This document shows, one piece after another, positions 10,184-21,100 of a stretch of 64,000 nucleotides of DNA. Position 1 is the first letter of the stretch. Every line of letters begins with the position of its first letter. The notes under the pieces were generated by a model. The model had not been told where the DNA came from. It saw only the letters and a program-made list of their open reading frames with translations, and searched no databases. Where the stretch lies: assembly GCF_003369915.1 (NCBI RefSeq), contig NC_046676.1, forward strand, positions 4,588,001 to 4,652,000, given 5' to 3'. Source of the stretch: Drosophila miranda (lineage: Eukaryota > Arthropoda > Insecta > Diptera > Drosophilidae). The translations under genes were made by a program, and so were the position numbers.

Positions 10184-12668
10184 TCAAGACTGCTTGGGGT
10201 GCTGCACGGGTGGCGGCGGTGCTGGCTTGAAGCACTGCAGCAGGAAGGCCGTGTAGATGACAAAGGCCAGCGCCAGGGCGATCAGGGCATACATAAAGAT
10301 GTTCAGCTCAGGCTGGCGGAAGCGGTTCTTGCGCAGCCACTCCAGCACCTCGTCCTCGGATAGTAGATCACCTGAAAGATGGCAGGCTCTCAGTGAGGGT
10401 TCCCAGATCTCTCCTAGAACCACTGACTCACCTCTGTATATGCTGGGGAAGCGGCGACGGAAGTAGACCATTGCTGGCAGCTTTGTGACGCCCCATTTCT
10501 TGGCATAACGCGAGTCGGCCATTTTCACAAACGTAATATCCAGATTATCCGTCTCGCTGTCGATATTCTCCAGCTTCTCCAGCGAGGCGATGCTGTCCGG
10601 ATGATTGTGCTCATCTAAGTGGAGGGGGTTTTTGGGGCAAGTTAGGGGAGAATGTATTGAGAGCAGAGCTGTCTGTTTGCACTTACAGAAGAACACCGAC
10701 AGGAATTCATTCTCTTCGAGCAGCTTGTCCAGCATTTTTCGGTTGACTTCTTCTATTTCGTTCTTGATTTCGAACACATCTTGTGAGGTAAGCCATGTGA
10801 TGACCTTGTCATGTTGATGCATATCTCCGTCATACAGGACGGGTACTTGTTTCCTACAATGGATGCATTTGAAGCCAATCTACTGTCGTGGTTCCTATGA
10901 TTTCTTACCGGTAATACACCAGAGAAGGTATATTGACAATTTCGTATTTCTTCGCTGCCTCTATGCTGGCTATCTTCACAAAGTCAATGCCAAACATGTC
11001 GGCCTCTCCATCGATCTCCTCCAGGTCCTCCAATATTTCCTCGCACTCAGCGCAATCATCATCATCTGACAGGATAGAAGACTTTAGATACGGGCCAGAA
11101 TGAATTACTCCAGAATGAACTTACAAAAGAAAACCACCAAGAGGGTGGACTCGGCCATCAGGCGGTCCAGCATGCGCTCGTTGACCTCCTCGATTTCGTC
11201 GGCCAACTCGCGATTGTCGTCATCAATCAGCCACTCCAAGACCGATTGCTCATTCTGGAGGTCGCCCTCGAACAGCAGAGGATTGCCATTGCTTTTAATA
11301 CAAAAAATGTTGGTTTCTTTACGCCAAGAGTTAAAGACTCCTGCTCACCGGAAATATACCAAGGCGGGGAAGGTTTTGATGGAATAGCGTTTGGCCAACT
11401 GCGGATCTTGGATCTTGACCATGTGTATGCCGAAGACATCGCATTCGTCGTCGATTAGCTCCAACCCCTCCAATATCTGGTCGCAGATGTTGCAGTTGAT
11501 TTTGTCTACCGAAAAGAAAGCATTTATTTAGACATCCGCTTAAGATGAGTGTGCAACGTCCAACTGGTTAGTGACAAGCGAAAGAAGGGTTAGCGGTGTG
11601 TGAGGAGAGGCCGAAGAAAACGCCGTAAAAATAAGGTATTCGCGTCCAAACTAAATTCCAGCAAATTCCAACAGATTGGCAACGTCTTATCGTAAGTCAT
11701 TTCTAGTGGACATTCAATTGTGCAAAAGAGAGACAAATTTAGTTTGGTCGTAATACGTTGGAAGCCTGGTTTTAGTATAGTAAAAAATAGTACAGTTCTT
11801 GGATAGAACATGGAACAGAGCTCCTGCTGATGGTTAGGCACGGTTAGAGCTCAATCGAACATGCGTTCGACTTCGAGTTGCGAGTCGCGTGATTTGTATT
11901 TTTACACATGGAATACGGGAATACCTTGTTTTTGGATACGTTTTCTTTTACGTGATATGTAGCTTTGTACGAATTGGCTGGATGAGTGTTTTGTAGTGGT
12001 AGTGGTGGTCAGGTTGCTTTCTTTAAGACTAGAGGGTGAACAGAAACTGCGACAGAAGGCGGGTTGCTTCCCCTTGCGCTCTGGCGGCACTGTTTTCGGT
12101 TGTGGTTTCGGTTTCGGGTTTTTGTCAAGGATAGATACATATTTGTGGATATGTTTTGTGGATTGTGTGCGATGTTTTTTTTTTGAGGACAGGGGGAATA
12201 TAACAATTCAGAGTGTGTGAGAATATGAGACAGTGTTTGAAAAACAGTTGATATGTATGTATATGATCAAATCGATATGTTTCGTTGTGGTGCTACTTAC
12301 AGAAGTACACAGCCAGATATTGGGTCTCCTCCACCATGGTCTCGAGCATTTGCCGTGTAATGAGCTCGATGCGATCCTCGGTCTTCTGTGTGATCAGCCA
12401 CTGCAGCACCTCCTCCTCCTCGCTGAGCTCACCTACGAAATACACCGTTTAGTATCGTTCAGATACTGATCTATATAGGTAGTACCCTCAAACACATTGG
12501 GTATGCCTCCCTCGAAGTAGACCAATGCCGGATACTCGTGGACGCCGTAGCCATCGGCCACAGAGAAGTCTCTGGTCTTCACAAACGTTATGCCGTGCTT
12601 GTCGCAGTCGTCGTCGATGTTCTCCAGCTCCTCCAGGACCTTGGTGCACTGCTCGCAGCCATCGGCAT
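10184..12668 (-). pseudogene. l(2)01289: 5'-truncated duplicate of l(2)01289 (last eight exons only)
   Basis: This is the copy-1 counterpart of the 3' end of l(2)01289. Exons lie at 12668-12486, 12432-12301, 11505-11349, 11291-11125, 11065-10909, 10853-10687, 10614-10432 and 10371-10184, all with intact splice sites and reading frames. It encodes about 3.5 thioredoxin-like units and the membrane anchor, but has no promoter, signal peptide or first 17 exons. The duplication breakpoint at 12676 lies only about 8 bases upstream of its first exon and removed that exon's polypyrimidine tract. The last intron but one is 72 bases here (71 in the intact copy) and happens to be open in frame. Most likely a non-functional fragment. 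It could in principle be reached by splicing from the intact gene across Zip42C.2. Confidence 0.85.
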
Positions 12669-12855
12669 CTGGATGTCGGATCTATTGGCTGTTTTGGCTT
12701 ATCTTCGATATGATTGATAGATTCTCAGTTTCGTTTGTCATAAATTATTCTAAATATATACCAGATAACTAGCGGGGTGGAGTATCTTCGCTTCGATTCA
12801 TCAATAAGTCTAAAATTGATCAGCCAGGAGAGGCACTCTGAAGCCCCGACAGCCG

Positions 12856-13858
12856 CTAAGGGCATACGAAGTGGCTCTTGCCCTTGGCTTCACCGACTGC
12901 AAGAAGGAGATTTGTCATTGATTAGAGATTGTGTTGTATATTTAATTGACTCACTTGCTATCTGGAGGCCAAACATCAGGATGAATCCCACCAACGAGGA
13001 GACGAAGACCCGCCAGCCGGCATGGTTCTTGGCCACAATCTCGAAGAAGATCACATAGATCAGGGTGCCGCAGGCGAGGCTCTGAAGGATGCCCGATGAC
13101 GTGCTCGGCTCGTTTGCACTGGATGTCTCGCTGACTGCAATCCCTATGCCCAATCCAATCGGCGTGACAATTGAGAAGACCAGCAAGTAAATGACAGCGA
13201 TCAGCCACCGGGTGTGGGCCATCATAATCTCCATGCCAATGCAGAAGGCCAGCACAAGCTTGTGGACGGCAATGGCACCGCACATGAACCAGACCGTGTC
13301 CACGCTCATCTCCAGGCCAATGGCCATGCCGCCGAACAGCTCGTGTAGAGACAGAGCCACGATGATGCCCAGTCCACGCAGCCAGTTCGGCTCCTCTGGC
13401 TCCTGCTGTTCGACTACTAATTCCGCTTGAGGCTCCTGCTTCTGACCCTCCTCCACGACTTCTACAATCACCTTCACAGCCGGCCGCTTTCTCAGCTGCC
13501 TCCGCCGCACCACAAAGTGCATGGTCTCCTCGATGAAGTACATCAAGTAGAAGCCCGTACAGAGGAGCACCTCCGGCAGGCCGAATGGTGTGGGCACCAG
13601 CATCCTGCACTGCTGCAGAGCATTTACCAACTCAACGACCTCCGGCAGCATGTGTATGAAGGTAGTGGCTATGAGAACACCACCGCCAAAGTTGAGCAGG
13701 CAGAGCACAACCATAAGTTCGCGGGCATTTCCCTTGGAACGCTTCGTCCACTTGTAGAAGCGATCCAGGAGATAGGGCAGGAAGCAGAAGATTAGGGTAA
13801 CCACCAGGAGAACCACAATGGCCACAATCTTGGCCACCATCAGCTGCTGGTCGGCCAT
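12856..13858 (-). CDS. Zip42C.2: ZIP-family metal transporter Zip42C.2, duplicate copy 2
   Basis: Identical in protein to the gene at 7927-8929. ATG at 13858; unspliced stop at 12890 (322 residues); optional 58-base intron with donor at 12954 and acceptor at 12897, leading to a stop at 12856 (314 residues). It has the same eight membrane segments and the same HELFGG variant of the segment-4 metal motif. The TATA box (13915-13907), initiator and GATA sites are also duplicated, so both genes should be transcribed alike. It sits directly downstream of the intact l(2)01289 and upstream of that gene's truncated copy. The only differences between the two Zip units fall outside the coding sequence. 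Confidence 0.9.
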
Positions 13859-13871
13859 ATCGAGCGAGGTG

Positions 13872-13959
13872 AACTGAACTAACTAGCGAAGTGACCATTC
13901 AGGCACTTTTTATAGTCGGGGGTTGGCCTACTTGATATCTAGATAGAGATATCAGCAAA
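13872..13959 (-). promoter_or_regulatory. Promoter of Zip42C.2 copy 2
   Basis: The duplicate of the promoter at 8943-9030: TATAAAAAG on the minus strand at 13915-13907, initiator-like sequence at about 13879-13872 and the GATA-site cluster at 13933-13956. Confidence 0.55.
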
Positions 13960-15112
13960 TTGCCAAATACTCGAATTAAGTTCTTAGAGCTCCGACTTGG
14001 GGTGGATATCGGGTGGAAAGAGCTTGCGAAAATTGAAATCATTGGGCTTTGTGGCAAGTAATTCTGAAGATGGATGAGCATTTTGTCGGGGGTTTGCGAT
14101 CTGAACTTTATGAAATGATATCTTCATTTTGCCAGCTGAAAATCTATGTAAATAGGTAATTTCCATTACCCGTATGAACTTTCTACCGCTTGGTAGAGCT
14201 TGTTGGGCGCGTTTCTGGCGGGGCCTTGAGGTATCAAAGGTAGTTGCCGAACTGAAAATTCAGCTCGTGCTAATTGTATTTTGTTTTTTTGTAGACAGGC
14301 AAAGCTGTTGGGTGTGTCTGGGAATCCAAATGCTATCGTGAGGAGAGGGCTTCAGTTCTCCCTGATAACCTCAGAAATTATTTTCAGCTCTTTCTTTGTT
14401 GCCAAAGGCCCACATGACACCACTTGTGGTTTTTTTTTAGTGCTCAGTGCGGACATACGAGTATGTTCCTGGGAGTAAGGTGGGGGTTATTAAAAGTGAT
14501 GGTGGGTGTATGTAATATCATCCAATATTTTATTAATTACATTAATCCATAATGGTTTTACTGTAAAAATTATCATTGGCATTTATTCAACAATATTATC
14601 GCATTTTAATTTAAAGTAATTACTATGACTTGAGTGTTTTCTGTTTTATTTGATTCTCCTTTAAGTACACAAATGAATTTCGAAGACAAATGATGTGACG
14701 GATGATATGCATATGATTGTGGATGGATATGTTGATATATCGACGTATATCAGAGTTTATCAAAGTTGTTCGCAAACTGTCCCAAAAGATATTGGAAAGT
14801 ATCCAAAGCATCGTCTTTACTTGGGGCAACTTGTGGCAGAGTCCCAGTCCCAGTCCAGTCGTGGCCCAGGCACAGTCGTTTGTATCGGCGTCTAGTTTAG
14901 ACGATCGGATGATAGATCAATAAACATATACATCCGTGTGTGTGTGTGATTGTAAGAGTGTGGTGGTGGTGGTAGTGGTGGTGGTGGTAATATTCGATGT
15001 TCATTCCAGGTTTGATTCGCTCTCGTCCCGAAGCCCCTCCTTGATATCAGATCGTAGAACGTGTTTCAGTACTTGCTCCCGATGTCCCCCAGTGCTCTCT
15101 TAGCCAAACCGC

Positions 15113-18100
15113 TCAAGACTGCTTGGGGTGCTGCACGGGTGGCGGCGGTGCTGGCTTGAAGCACTGCAGCAGGAAGGCCGTGTAGATGACAAAGGCCAGC
15201 GCCAGGGCGATCAGGGCATACATAAAGATGTTCAGCTCAGGCTGGCGGAAGCGGTTCTTGCGCAGCCACTCCAGCACCTCGTCCTCGGATAGTAGATCAC
15301 CTGAAAGATGGCAGGCTCTCAGTGAGGGTTCCCAGATCTCTCCTAGAACCACTGACTCACCTCTGTATATGCTGGGGAAGCGGCGACGGAAGTAGACCAT
15401 TGCTGGCAGCTTTGTGACGCCCCATTTCTTGGCATAACGCGAGTCGGCCATTTTCACAAACGTAATATCCAGATTATCCGTCTCGCTGTCGATATTCTCC
15501 AGCTTCTCCAGCGAGGCGATGCTGTCCGGATGATTGTGCTCATCTAAGTGGAGGGGTTTTTGGGGCAAGTTAGGGGAGAATGTATTGAGAGCAGAGCTGT
15601 CTGTTTGCACTTACAGAAGAACACCGACAGGAATTCATTCTCTTCGAGCAGCTTGTCCAGCATTTTTCGGTTGACTTCTTCTATTTCGTTCTTGATTTCG
15701 AACACATCTTGTGAGGTAAGCCATGTGATGACCTTGTCATGTTGATGCATATCTCCGTCATACAGGACGGGTACTTGTTTCCTACAATGGATGCATTTGA
15801 AGCCAATCTACTGTCGTGGTTCCTATGATTTCTTACCGGTAATACACCAGAGAAGGTATATTGACAATTTCGTATTTCTTCGCTGCCTCTATGCTGGCTA
15901 TCTTCACAAAGTCAATGCCAAACATGTCGGCCTCTCCATCGATCTCCTCCAGGTCCTCCAATATTTCCTCGCACTCAGCGCAATCATCATCATCTGACAG
16001 GATAGAAGACTTTAGATACGGGCCAGAATGAATTACTCCAGAATGAACTTACAAAAGAAAACCACCAAGAGGGTGGACTCGGCCATCAGGCGGTCCAGCA
16101 TGCGCTCGTTGACCTCCTCGATTTCGTCGGCCAACTCGCGATTGTCGTCATCAATCAGCCACTCCAAGACCGATTGCTCATTCTGGAGGTCGCCCTCGAA
16201 CAGCAGAGGATTGCCATTGCTTTTAATACAAAAAATGTTGGTTTCTTTACGCCAAGAGTTAAAGACTCCTGCTCACCGGAAATATACCAAGGCGGGGAAG
16301 GTTTTGATGGAATAGCGTTTGGCCAACTGCGGATCTTGGATCTTGACCATGTGTATGCCGAAGACATCGCATTCGTCGTCGATTAGCTCCAACCCCTCCA
16401 ATATCTGGTCGCAGATGTTGCAGTTGATTTTGTCTACCGAAAAGAAAGCATTTATTTAGACATCCGCTTAAGATGAGTGTGCAACGTCCAACTGGTTAGT
16501 GACAAGCGAAAGAAGGGTTAGCGGTGTGTGAGGAGAGGCCGAAGAAAACGCCGTAAAAATAAGGTATTCGCGTCCAAACTAAATTCCAGCAAATTCCAAC
16601 AGATTGGCAACGTCTTATCGTAAGTCATTTCTAGTGGACATTCAATTGTGCAAAAGAGAGACAAATTTAGTTTGGTCGTAATACGTTGGAAGCCTGGTTT
16701 TAGTATAGTAAAAAATAGTACAGTTCTTGGATAGAACATGGAACAGAGCTCCTGCTGATGGTTAGGCACGGTTAGAGCTCAATCGAACATGCGTTCGACT
16801 TCGAGTTGCGAGTCGCGTGATTTGTATTTTTACACATGGAATACGGGAATACCTTGTTTTTGGATACGTTTTCTTTTACGTGATATGTAGCTTTGTACGA
16901 ATTGGCTGGATGAGTGTTTTGTAGTGGTAGTGGTGGTCAGGTTGCTTTCTTTAAGACTAGAGGGTGAACAGAAACTGCGACAGAAGGCGGGTTGCTTCCC
17001 CTTGCGCTCTGGCGGCACTGTTTTCGGTTGTGGTTTCGGTTTCGGGTTTTTGTCAAGGATAGATACATATTTTTGGATATGTTTTGTGGATTGTGTGCGA
17101 TGTTTTTTTTTTGAGGACAGGGGGGAATATAACAATTCAGAGTGTGTGAGAATATGAGACAGTGTTTGAAAAACAGTTGATATGTATGTATATGATCAAA
17201 TCGATATGTTTCGTTGTGGTGCTACTTACAGAAGTACACAGCCAGATATTGGGTCTCCTCCACCATGGTCTCGAGCATTTGCCGTGTAATGAGCTCGATG
17301 CGATCCTCGGTCTTCTGTGTGATCAGCCACTGCAGCACCTCCTCCTCCTCGCTGAGCTCACCTACGAAATACACCGTTTAGTATCGTTCAGATACTGATC
17401 TATATAGGTAGTACCCTCAAACACATTGGGTATGCCTCCCTCGAAGTAGACCAATGCCGGATACTCGTGGACGCCGTAGCCATCGGCCACAGAGAAGTCT
17501 CTGGTCTTCACAAACGTTATGCCGTGCTTGTCGCAGTCGTCGTCGATGTTCTCCAGCTCCTCCAGGACCTTGGTGCACTGCTCGCAGCCATCGGCATCTG
17601 GATGTCGCAGTCGGATTTCAAATAAACACATTACATTACTCAACAAGGACTGCACACGAGGTCGGGGCTAGGACAACATACTATGGGCAAGCACTACACA
17701 TAAACTAAGGCACAGCAAAAGTTGACGGGGAGCGTGAGAAGTTGTTGGGAGAACTTGTCTTCTTTGAGAGTTTTACGAGTATATATAGTACAGTACACAA
17801 TACAAAGCGGAGAAACAGCACAGCTAAAGACGAAAGATATAGGGTTTCGGGTATGACAGATAGAGAGGGGACGAGAGAGAGAGAGATATAGTTCTGGCAA
17901 AGGCAATAAAAACAGTAAGATAAGTAACGCCCATACATTTCAATTGTTCTATGTAGCGGGGTTTTTGAAGCCACGAATGCATGAGAGTACGTGTGCCTGC
18001 ATACGAGTATGCATACAGCCAAGTCTCAGACGGCGGCTCTCTCAAGTCGCATACGAGAGAGCGGCTAGCTTTTGAGCGCTCTCTTATAGCTTTTCGAAAG

Positions 18101-21100
18101 CAGTTTAAGAGACGAGACCCTGGAGCCACTTTCAAAATTTCGTTCCGAAAAATTGTATGGGCGTTACTTATCTTACTGTTGTACTGTCTTTGGTTCTGGG
18201 TAGAGTTACATTCGCAGTACAAAGTGGAGGAGGTGGTGCGTGTGGTGTGGTGCGGATGGGTTGCGGTTTCTGTGGGTTTCTGGAGGTTTCTGGGTGGTGG
18301 TGGTGGTGGTTATGTGGTTAAACATTCTTGGACTCATTCCAGTTGCACGATCTATACAGAAAGGTGCGCTACCATCTTCATGCTTGCCAGCTGATGAATC
18401 CGTTGATGCAGCCGCCGCTGCCGACCCATCTGCCCCACCAGCAGCCGCCTCGCCAGCATCTGTTTCGCCGCCGAAGGCGGCAGCAGCACTGGCAGCTCCA
18501 CCCTCCTGCTGATGCTGTTCGCGTTCCTTTTTCAGTCGGGCCTTGCGGGCCGCTTTCGAGGTGCAAATGTCGCATTTTGTTTTGTTCCCTAAATTCATTT
18601 CGGTATTTGGTTGGTTGTTGGTTGGTTTTGAGCAATTTTTGTGTGGTTTTGGTTTGATTTTTCAGAGAGATCATATTCGTAAATAGAAATATAAATAAAG
18701 TCTTGATTGGTTAGATACACAGAGCGCGATAAGTGGCTTAAACTAGGTTGAAGACTAAAATGTTAACTACAATTACACAGAGCTCGCTGCAAACTTTTTG
18801 CGCAAAAGCGTGATTTTCAATCCCTCAAAGTACGCACTACACACACTTCACGAAATGTGACAAAATATTAGTTATTTCTGTTGACGATCGACATAAACAT
18901 TGAAGATGTGCATCTAGACAATATTTAAAATGAATTTCGAATTTGACATTGTACTTTGTGAGAATTGATCATCACCAAACCGAATGCAGCATTGAGTACC
19001 TTACGCTTCATGGTATAAGAATAGTCGCCATATCTGGGAGAGACTTTGGTGCCGTGGATGAAAACTTACAGAAGTAGACAGCTATGGAGCCCGACTCTTC
19101 GATCAAATGAACGAGTCGTTCGCCTTCGAGATCTTCAATCACATCTCCACTTGGATCCTTTTGCGTGATCAACCAAGTGAGGATTTGCTCTTCTTCATAA
19201 AGATCCCCTATGAAGTGCAGAGAAGACAGACAGATCATTTAAATGATCCTCACGGACTGCTTTAGCGATTAACCTACCGGCGTATATGACTGGCTCCTTC
19301 GATGTGGGCTTGAAAAAGACGATGGCCGGCAGGGCAAAGACTCCGAACTCCTTGGCCATTTGCTTGTCGTCGATCTTCACAAAGTCAATGCCCGCCTTGT
19401 CCGCTTCATCGTCAATGTGCTCCACCTCGACGAGCACGCGGGGACACTGCTTGCATTCGTCGCTATCTAAAGTTCAGTCACGGATAAAGCTCTATAGCTC
19501 CTGCTCTCCGGCATGATCAGTACTTACAGAAGATCACGGCCACGTAGTCCGAGTTCTTGCGAATCTTCTCAAACATCTTGCGGTTGACCTGCTCGATGTG
19601 ATCGGTCATCTCCATGTTGGCCGGACTGGTCAGCCAGTCGAGAACCTCCTCCTCGTCGTCGATGTCGCCGTCGTAGTTGATGTACTTGCCCTTGCGGAAG
19701 TAGGTCAGACCGGGGGGGTTCCTGAATCCGTACTTCTTGGCCATCAGCTTGTCGTGCATTTTCACTACATAAATGCCATACTCGGCGGCCTCGTCGTCGA
19801 TTAGTTCGATGTGCCGCAGCACGCGAGGCGAGTCGGGATCGTCTTCTTTGTCTGCAATCACCATTCAGATTAATAGTGTATCGCCCAGTACGGAACTGTT
19901 CAGAATGGTTTAAGTGTTTATCTTATTGGTAGCTTGATTTTGCTTGTGTTGTTTTTGGGCAGTTACAGTTTTTAGTGGGCGCGCTTAGATAGTATATGCT
20001 TCCTACATATAGATTCCTTAGACTTAGCCTTAGCCTTTACCTTATAGCCTTTGGCTGGAAAGTATACTTACAAAATACAACCGCTAAAAAGTCTTTGGTG
20101 CCTATATATTCGAGGAGTTGATCACGATTAATAAGCTCTATGCTTTGGTCGGCCTTCTGCTCGAGAATCCAGTTGAAGACCTCTTGGTTGCTCTCCAGAT
20201 TGCCTGTTTGTACAACATGGAGAAGCAATGGATGTAATTGGTATTTGTTCAAGCAGACACTTGTAGATATATCATCAGCCAATTCATGGCACATACCTGT
20301 TGGCTGCAGTTTGTCAATCAATCATGAGTTTATCTTGAATTCTATATATACAAAATTAATGGTTTCTTTGTCCTTCTTAGCCCCACCGATCGAGCTTGCC
20401 AGCTTGACCCCCACCACCCACTAGTCCATAATTTATGGCAAGCATGGTGTCTTTTTATATGGAAAAGAAATTGGTAACAAATATACATTTTCATTGTTCA
20501 TATACATACGTATTCCCTTCCCACGTTTTAAAATAATTTTAAATTCCCTTTCGGACTGTTTGAAAGTATTTAAATCACAGATAATTCTTTTTGTTCTTTT
20601 GCTTTGACAAAAACAACCAAAAATTGTGTGGAATTGGATTTTGATTTGGATTTGCTTAAATAAGAGAACCTAAATTCATTTGATTTCGATGGCTTTTTAT
20701 TGTGAATTTTTACAATTGATTTGTGGAGCTTAGTTTTACAAAAATGTGCTTGCGGTTCTTACAATTTTCGATTTTCGATTTTCAATTTTCAGGCATTGAA
20801 AACCCGTTTGACAAAAATACATTTGCTTGATCTTGACTTTAAGGCTGCTGTTCAACGTAAAAAATAGCGGTTTACACATGTAGGATTTAGTGACAGAGTG
20901 ATAGAGTTTAGCTAACATAAGTGATATAAAGATATAATATTCGGTATTTCGCCAATACCGATAACAAATATAACAGCGAGCGGTATGTTATCGCATCGCT
21001 CTCAGAAGGAAACAAACGAAACAAAATGGCTGGCTACATTGCATGCGAGGCAAGGCCATTGTTCAGCGAGAAGTCTTTGACTTTGTAACAGCTCAAAGGT

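Larger units (their letters stand above)
7747..12675. repeat. Tandem duplication, copy 1 (4.93 kb)
   Basis: Positions 7747-12675 match 12676-17607 almost base for base at an offset of 4929. The offset is 4928 between about 10625 and 12190, because of one-base indels in two G runs. The only differences I found are four substitutions (7922 A/G, near 9966 A/G, near 10013 T/G, near 12143 G/T) and those two indels. The unit contains a complete Zip42C.2, its promoter, and the last eight exons of l(2)01289. This left copy carries the truncated l(2)01289 end. Confidence 0.97.
12676..17607. repeat. Tandem duplication, copy 2 (4.93 kb)
   Basis: This is the right-hand unit of the duplication described at 7747-12675. 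The junction at 12676-12678 shares the three bases TCG with both parental ends (7747-7749 and 17605-17607), which looks like a microhomology-mediated join. To the right of 17607 the sequence continues into the upstream exons of l(2)01289, so this unit holds the 3' end of the intact gene. Confidence 0.97.

Noticed and set aside
10184-10822. A 212-residue minus-strand open frame that looks like a single exon
   Set aside because: It is two exons (10853-10687 and 10614-10432) plus the last exon, read through introns. The junction sequence KQTALLSIHSPLTCP is intronic, and the true splice sites are intact.
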